In this document: positions 5,753-9,608 of the stretch, piece after piece | Position numbering within the stretch: position 1 is the stretch's first letter | Layout: each line of letters opens with the position of its first letter | Source: DATDAH01 sp036525535 | GTDB lineage: Bacteria; Actinomycetota; Acidimicrobiia; Acidimicrobiales; DATDAH01 | Length of the DNA stretch: 9,608 nt | Assembly: GCA_036525535.1 (NCBI GenBank) | Contig: DATDAH010000243.1 | Span: 1 to 9,608, forward strand | Reading direction: 5' to 3' | The notes under the pieces: model-generated | Database searches by the model: none | What the model saw: the letters and a program-made list of their open reading frames with translations, nothing else | What the model was told of the DNA's origin: nothing | Position numbers and translations under genes: made by a program

Positions 5753-8700
5753 CTAGGTGGGTGCGGGCCACTGGGGGCATGTCGCCCGCGGCGGGCCTCC
5801 GACGTAAGTGTCCCACTCCTCCAGGCTGAGGTTTCGACCCGCGGCCAAGCAGGCCTGGTCCATCCAGGCATCCGGGTCGAGGGCGATCTCGACCAGTGCC
5901 CCGTCTGGTTGGGCCAGGATGGACCGGCGCTCGGGCAGCACCCACCACATCTCGCCGATGTCGATCCCCTCGCCGATCGACACCCGCTCATCGACATCGT
6001 AGACGTGGAGCCGCTGGGCAGCGTCGGCCGTCACCAGGGTCGAGTCGTCGACGAACGCCACCCCGACCGCGGTCGGGCCCTTCAGCTGGGCGCCGAGGGG
6101 CGTCAGCGTCTCCGCGTCATAGATGGTCACGGTCCCTTGGAGTTCGGCGACGGCCAGTCGCTCGTGCTCGGCGTCCAGCGCCAGCTGGAAGCCCGGGAAC
6201 TGGTCGACGCGGACGCCATACCGGGCCAGATCGTAGACGATGACGCCGCTCGTCCCCGCCACGTAGGCCCGGTCGCCGCCGGGGCTGAGCACGACCGAGG
6301 TGGGGGTACTAAACCTCTCGTATCCGAGCGGGAGGCCGGCGTCCTCGACCGGGACCCCGTCCTCGAGGGTGGTGTACACCGTCAGCTGCCCGGTGACGTC
6401 GAGGACCACGCTGACGTCGTCGCCGACCGCGGTGCTGACGGGATCGGCCGGGAGGGGCACGCCGAGGCGCCCCATGGCGAAGGGCTGGCTGGGACGGACC
6501 ACCTCGTCGATGGAGGTCGCCGGCCGCCGGTCGGGCGTGAGCAAGGTCAGCCGCCCGTCCGATGCCCCGGCGATCGACGGTGTGAACCCCGGCGGGAGCT
6601 CGATTGGCGTCGTCTCCCCGGTCGCCACGTCGAGCTCGATCGGACCATCCGGATGTTCGAGGGCGGCATAGGTCCCTGCGCGGTTGGCCCAGCTCACCTG
6701 GTGCTCGCCGTCGAGGACAAACCGGCGGGCGGCCCCCTCACCGGCCAGCGACCACAGCCCGGTGACCGCGCTCGGGCAGGCGCCGGTGACCAGGTAGCGC
6801 CCGTCCGGCGACACCGACACGTCACACTGCCCGCCCGCCTGCAGGTCGAAATCCCTGGTGGGCTGGCCGGTGGCTCCGTCGTAGCCGCGGGCGGGGCCGG
6901 CGTGAAAGGTGTCGGCCGCGATTACGGCGTCGTGGCGGGGATCGACGGCCAGCGCGAAGCCGGCCTCGGGTTGCGGGATGGCCCACAGCGGGCGGCCGGT
7001 GACGGCGTCATAGGCCATCAGCTCGGCTTCCCCGGTCTCGGTCGCCCCGCTGACGTAAAGCCGGTCCCCGTCCTCCGACAGCGCCACGGACAACGCCGCG
7101 GGGAACCCCATGCCCAGCCGGCGGAGGAGCTGCCCAGTACGAGGGGCCCACGCCTCTACCGTGCCGGTGCCTGACGCGACGTACAGCTCGTCGTTCCGCC
7201 ACGCCACCACGCCGTCGACCTGAAATGGGAACCGGGCCGGTCCGACCTGAACGCCGCCCACGCAGCAGGGCACCCGCTGTCGCAACAGCACCCGGCCCGA
7301 CGGCAGCTCGAGCACCGTGACCATCGCTACCAGCGCCCGGTCGGCTGTCGTCCTCCACCCGGCCGAAGGGGTACTGCTCAGCACCGCCGCGTACCGACCG
7401 TCCCGGCTGATGGCCGAGGAGGCGATCACGTCGCGGAACTGGGTTGTCGGGATGCGGACTGCGCCGTCCTCGGCGTCAAGGCCGACCATCTCGTTGTCGC
7501 CGCTCACGAGGAGCACGCCGCTCGGCAGCCAGTCGATCCGCCGCACCCACTGGTGGCCGCCCAGGTTCGGAGGATCCAGGGTCCGCTCCTCCCGGCCCGT
7601 GACGACGTCCACGATGCGGATCTCGCCTGTCTCCGTGTCGGGGATCGCCAGTGAGGACGAGTCCGGTGAGAACCCGGGTCGGTAGCCGTAGTCGATGGCC
7701 TCCGAGGAGACAGGGGCGTTCGGGTCACCCACGTAGCGCAGGAACGACGGGTCGGCGAACAGCGCAGAGGCCAAGGCGCTGGCACCCTCAGCCCCGGGAT
7801 CACGCCTGTTCGCCTCGACGGCGAGGAGCATCGCCAGGTCCCGATCCGTCGGGGCGAGGCGCTCGGCGTCGCCCACGAGGCGGGCCTGGGTAGCCACCGT
7901 CGCCGCCGCCTCGGCCTGGTCGGCCTGGTCCTCGGCCCGATCGGCCTGGTCCTCGGCCCGACGACGCTGTGCGACGGCGAAGGCGGTGGCGACCAAGGCC
8001 ACGACCAGCAGCACGCCGGTGGCGACGAGCTGTCGGCGCAGCCGCCGATTCTGGCGGGCGTCGCGGCGGGCGCGCTCGGTCATCGCCCTCGTCTCCGACG
8101 AGGCCTGCTCGAGCGAGTCGGCCAGGAACTCCTGCTCGAGCTCGGTCAGGTGCGGCGCGCTGACTGCCTGCCACTCCAGAGCGGTGTCGAGCCGCGCACC
8201 TCGGTACAGCTCGCTGGCCGGGCGGCCAAGTGACTCCCAGCCCTCGGCGGCGGTCGTGAGGTGTCGGAGGAGTCGTTGCCCGGCGACGTCGTCGTCGAGC
8301 CAGGACTGCAGGCGGGGCCAGGCCCGGGCCAGGGCCTCGTGGGCGAGCTCGAAGGTGTCCTGTTCGGAGGTGACCAACCGGGCCCGCACGAGGAGCCCGA
8401 CGATGCGTTCCCGGTCGGGGTCGCCGAGCAGGCTGCGGCTCGAGACTCGGCAGCGGACGGGATCACCGTCGAGGGTCGGTGTCACCAGCCGCAGCAGGAC
8501 CGCCCGCAGGACGGCGCGCTGCCCGCCGGGAAGGGTGTCATAGAGGCGGTCGGCGGAGCGGGCGACGGCGCCCCGGATGCCGCCGGTGGCCCGGTAGCCC
8601 TCGACGGTCAAGACGTTGCCGTCGCGGCGGCGCCAGGTTTCGGCCAGCGCGTGGGACAGGAGGGGAAGGCCGCCGGGTTCGCCTTCGCAGTCCCGCACCA

Positions 8701-9608
8701 GCAGCTCGACCAGCCCGTGCTCGAGGCGGAGCCCGGCCAGCTCGGCGGGCTGTTCGATCGATTCGCGGAGCGCGTCACCGGCGAGGGGGGTGACCAGGTG
8801 CAGGCCTTGTTCGGCGAGGCGACTGAAGCCGGGTTCGGTGCCGAGGCCGCCGACGTGGTCGCTGCGCACGGCCATGATCACGGGCGCCACTTCAGACGCG
8901 TGGGCGGCGACGCGTCGGCAGAAGCGGCGGATGACCTCGGGGGGGTGACCGAGGGCGAGGAGCTCCTCGAACTGGTCGATCACCAGGATGGCCGGCCCCT
9001 CGACCCCGGCGATGGCCGTGTCCATCGCCGCCTCGGGGTCGGTGCCGGGGACGAACACGACCGTGGTCTGGCCTCGACGGCGAAGGGCGGGGACCAGGCC
9101 GGCCCGCACGAGCGACGACTTGCCGCAGCCCGAGGGTCCGGCGACGACGAGCAGCGGCGTCGACTGCAGGCGTTGGAGGCAGGCCGCGGTCTCGGCGTCA
9201 CGACCGAAGAAGGACTCCTCGTCACCGACGTCATAGGACGCCAGGCCCTTGTAGGGGCACGCCTCACTGGCGGCCGCCGCCTCGGGGACCGCCGAGAGCG
9301 CGGGGTCCTGACGCAGGATGGCGTCCTCGAGGGTGACGAGGTCCGGGCCGGGATCGATGCCCAGCTCGTCGACCAGCGTGCGACGGGCCCGGCTCAGAGA
9401 CCGGAGGGCATCGCCCTGCCGTCCGCAGCGATACTGGGCCAGGGCCAGGATGGCCCACCGCCGTTCCCGCAACGGCTCCGCCGTGACCAGCCCCTGGGCC
9501 TCCGCCGCCACCTCTCGGTGCTCACCGGCCGCCAGTCGGCAGTCCAGCCAGTCCTCCTCCGCCGTGCGTCGCAGCTCCTCCAGTCGGGCGGCCTCGCTCT
9601 GGCCCGGG
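5753..9608 (-). CDS. Membrane-anchored BTAD / nSTAND1 NTPase / beta-propeller regulator, N-terminus off window
   Basis: At least 1284 residues (numbered here from the window edge) end at TAG 5755-5753. The frame stays open to 9608, so the GTG at 9511 is internal and the true start lies outside. Residues 1 to ~103 are a bacterial transcriptional activator domain (ARLEEL, LRERRWAILALAQYRCGRQGDAL, DELGIDPGPDL), normally preceded by an OmpR-type winged helix as in AfsR/SARP regulators. An nSTAND1 P-loop NTPase follows: PYKGL and FFGRD (~117-136), Walker A GPSGCGKSS (157-165), Walker B AILVIDQFEEL (206-216), MAVRSD (245-250), GLPLL (313-317) and LAHEALARAWPRL (421-433). One membrane helix (~527-545) is flanked by arginines. 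Acidic heptads (~551-569), the conserved LAMLLAVEA helix (~591-599), a ~600-residue WD40/YVTN-like propeller and a tail ACLAAGRNLSLEEW...TCP (C1253, C1277) complete it. Probable role: NTP-dependent transcription factor sensing a signal across the membrane; target genes and ligand are unknown. Confidence 0.9.
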   Translation of the reverse strand, partial: PGQSEAARLEELRRTAEEDWLDCRLAAGEHREVAAEAQGLVTAEPLRERRWAILALAQYRCGRQGDALRSLSRARRTLVDELGIDPGPDLVTLEDAILRQDPALSAVPEAAAASEACPYKGLASYDVGDEESFFGRDAETAACLQRLQSTPLLVVAGPSGCGKSSLVRAGLVPALRRRGQTTVVFVPGTDPEAAMDTAIAGVEGPAILVIDQFEELLALGHPPEVIRRFCRRVAAHASEVAPVIMAVRSDHVGGLGTEPGFSRLAEQGLHLVTPLAGDALRESIEQPAELAGLRLEHGLVELLVRDCEGEPGGLPLLSHALAETWRRRDGNVLTVEGYRATGGIRGAVARSADRLYDTLPGGQRAVLRAVLLRLVTPTLDGDPVRCRVSSRSLLGDPDRERIVGLLVRARLVTSEQDTFELAHEALARAWPRLQSWLDDDVAGQRLLRHLTTAAEGWESLGRPASELYRGARLDTALEWQAVSAPHLTELEQEFLADSLEQASSETRAMTERARRDARQNRRLRRQLVATGVLLVVALVATAFAVAQRRRAEDQADRAEDQADQAEAAATVATQARLVGDAERLAPTDRDLAMLLAVEANRRDPGAEGASALASALFADPSFLRYVGDPNAPVSSEAIDYGYRPGFSPDSSSLAIPDTETGEIRIVDVVTGREERTLDPPNLGGHQWVRRIDWLPSGVLLVSGDNEMVGLDAEDGAVRIPTTQFRDVIASSAISRDGRYAAVLSSTPSAGWRTTADRALVAMVTVLELPSGRVLLRQRVPCCVGGVQVGPARFPFQVDGVVAWRNDELYVASGTGTVEAWAPRTGQLLRRLGMGFPAALSVALSEDGDRLYVSGATETGEAELMAYDAVTGRPLWAIPQPEAGFALAVDPRHDAVIAADTFHAGPARGYDGATGQPTRDFDLQAGGQCDVSVSPDGRYLVTGACPSAVTGLWSLAGEGAARRFVLDGEHQVSWANRAGTYAALEHPDGPIELDVATGETTPIELPPGFTPSIAGASDGRLTLLTPDRRPATSIDEVVRPSQPFAMGRLGVPLPADPVSTAVGDDVSVVLDVTGQLTVYTTLEDGVPVEDAGLPLGYERFSTPTSVVLSPGGDRAYVAGTSGVIVYDLARYGVRVDQFPGFQLALDAEHERLAVAELQGTVTIYDAETLTPLGAQLKGPTAVGVAFVDDSTLVTADAAQRLHVYDVDERVSIGEGIDIGEMWWVLPERRSILAQPDGALVEIALDPDAWMDQACLAAGRNLSLEEWDTYVGGPPRATCPQWPAPT
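7911..7961. repeat. 21-bp in-frame tandem repeat encoding coiled-coil heptads
   Basis: Two perfect copies of a 21-bp unit (7920-7940 and 7941-7961) follow a 9-bp partial copy (7911-7919). On the minus strand each unit encodes one seven-residue RAEDQAD-type heptad of the regulator, directly after its membrane helix. Gain or loss of a unit would keep the frame and change the length of the juxtamembrane helix by one heptad. Confidence 0.85.

Noticed and set aside
5619..5948. 109-codon minus-strand frame ending in a WAILVSNQWPLPCEG-like peptide
   Set aside because: That C-terminal peptide is only the antisense translation of tRNA-Val, a familiar annotation artefact, and the rest is out-of-frame sequence of the regulator.
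5693..7174. 493-codon open frame on the plus strand
   Set aside because: Antisense to the propeller part of the regulator, of low-complexity Gly/Arg/Asp-rich composition and with no recognisable motif; the minus-strand frame carries conserved propeller motifs.
9509..9511. GTG at 9511 as start of the large regulator
   Set aside because: The 32 upstream codons in the same frame read as conserved BTAD sequence (ARLEELRR and onward), so the gene continues beyond the window edge.

Overview
The window is GC-rich bacterial DNA with dense coding on both strands, GTG starts, few clear Shine-Dalgarno sites and short gaps between genes. The BTAD-nSTAND-propeller regulator, the Ku plus stand-alone LigD polymerase pair and the codon use point to Actinomycetota. 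Acidimicrobiia (Iamia/Ilumatobacter-like) is my best guess, but no rRNA or phylogenetic marker here proves it.

Layout. (1) 1-261 (+): the C-terminal end of a WecE/RffA-type sugar-nucleotide aminotransferase, truncated by the window edge. A perfect 13-bp inverted repeat (271-314) separates it from the convergent pair that follows. (2) 330-3373 (-): a two-gene unit with a 4-bp ATGA overlap, encoding a Wzx/MOP-type flippase (first) and a large multi-pass GT-C-like membrane protein (second). With the aminotransferase, this looks like the edge of a surface-glycan locus: a sugar is aminated in the cytoplasm, a lipid-linked glycan is flipped, and a membrane glycosyltransferase-like protein acts outside. 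(3) 3412-5569 (+): a tight operon of Ku, a stand-alone LigD-type primase-polymerase and a VOC/glyoxalase-fold protein, with gaps of 6 and 10 bp. The first two are the end-binding and end-filling parts of bacterial non-homologous end joining. No ligase domain lies in the window. (4) 5613-5684 (+): tRNA-Val(CAC), with a possible -10 box before it and a hairpin after it. (5) 5753-9608 (-): a very large protein running off the right edge: BTAD, nSTAND1 NTPase, one membrane helix, heptad segment, beta-propeller and conserved Cys-containing tail. It reads as a SARP/AfsR-like transcriptional regulator anchored in the membrane with a probable extracytoplasmic sensor.

There is no CRISPR array, insertion sequence, integrase, prophage or rRNA. 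No gap between genes exceeds 70 bp, so no long stretch is unexplained. The points most worth following are the membrane-spanning regulator with its repeat-built heptads, the ku-pol-VOC operon, the GT-C-like protein with its outer domain, and the palindrome at 271-314. I do not see an unambiguous new multi-gene system.
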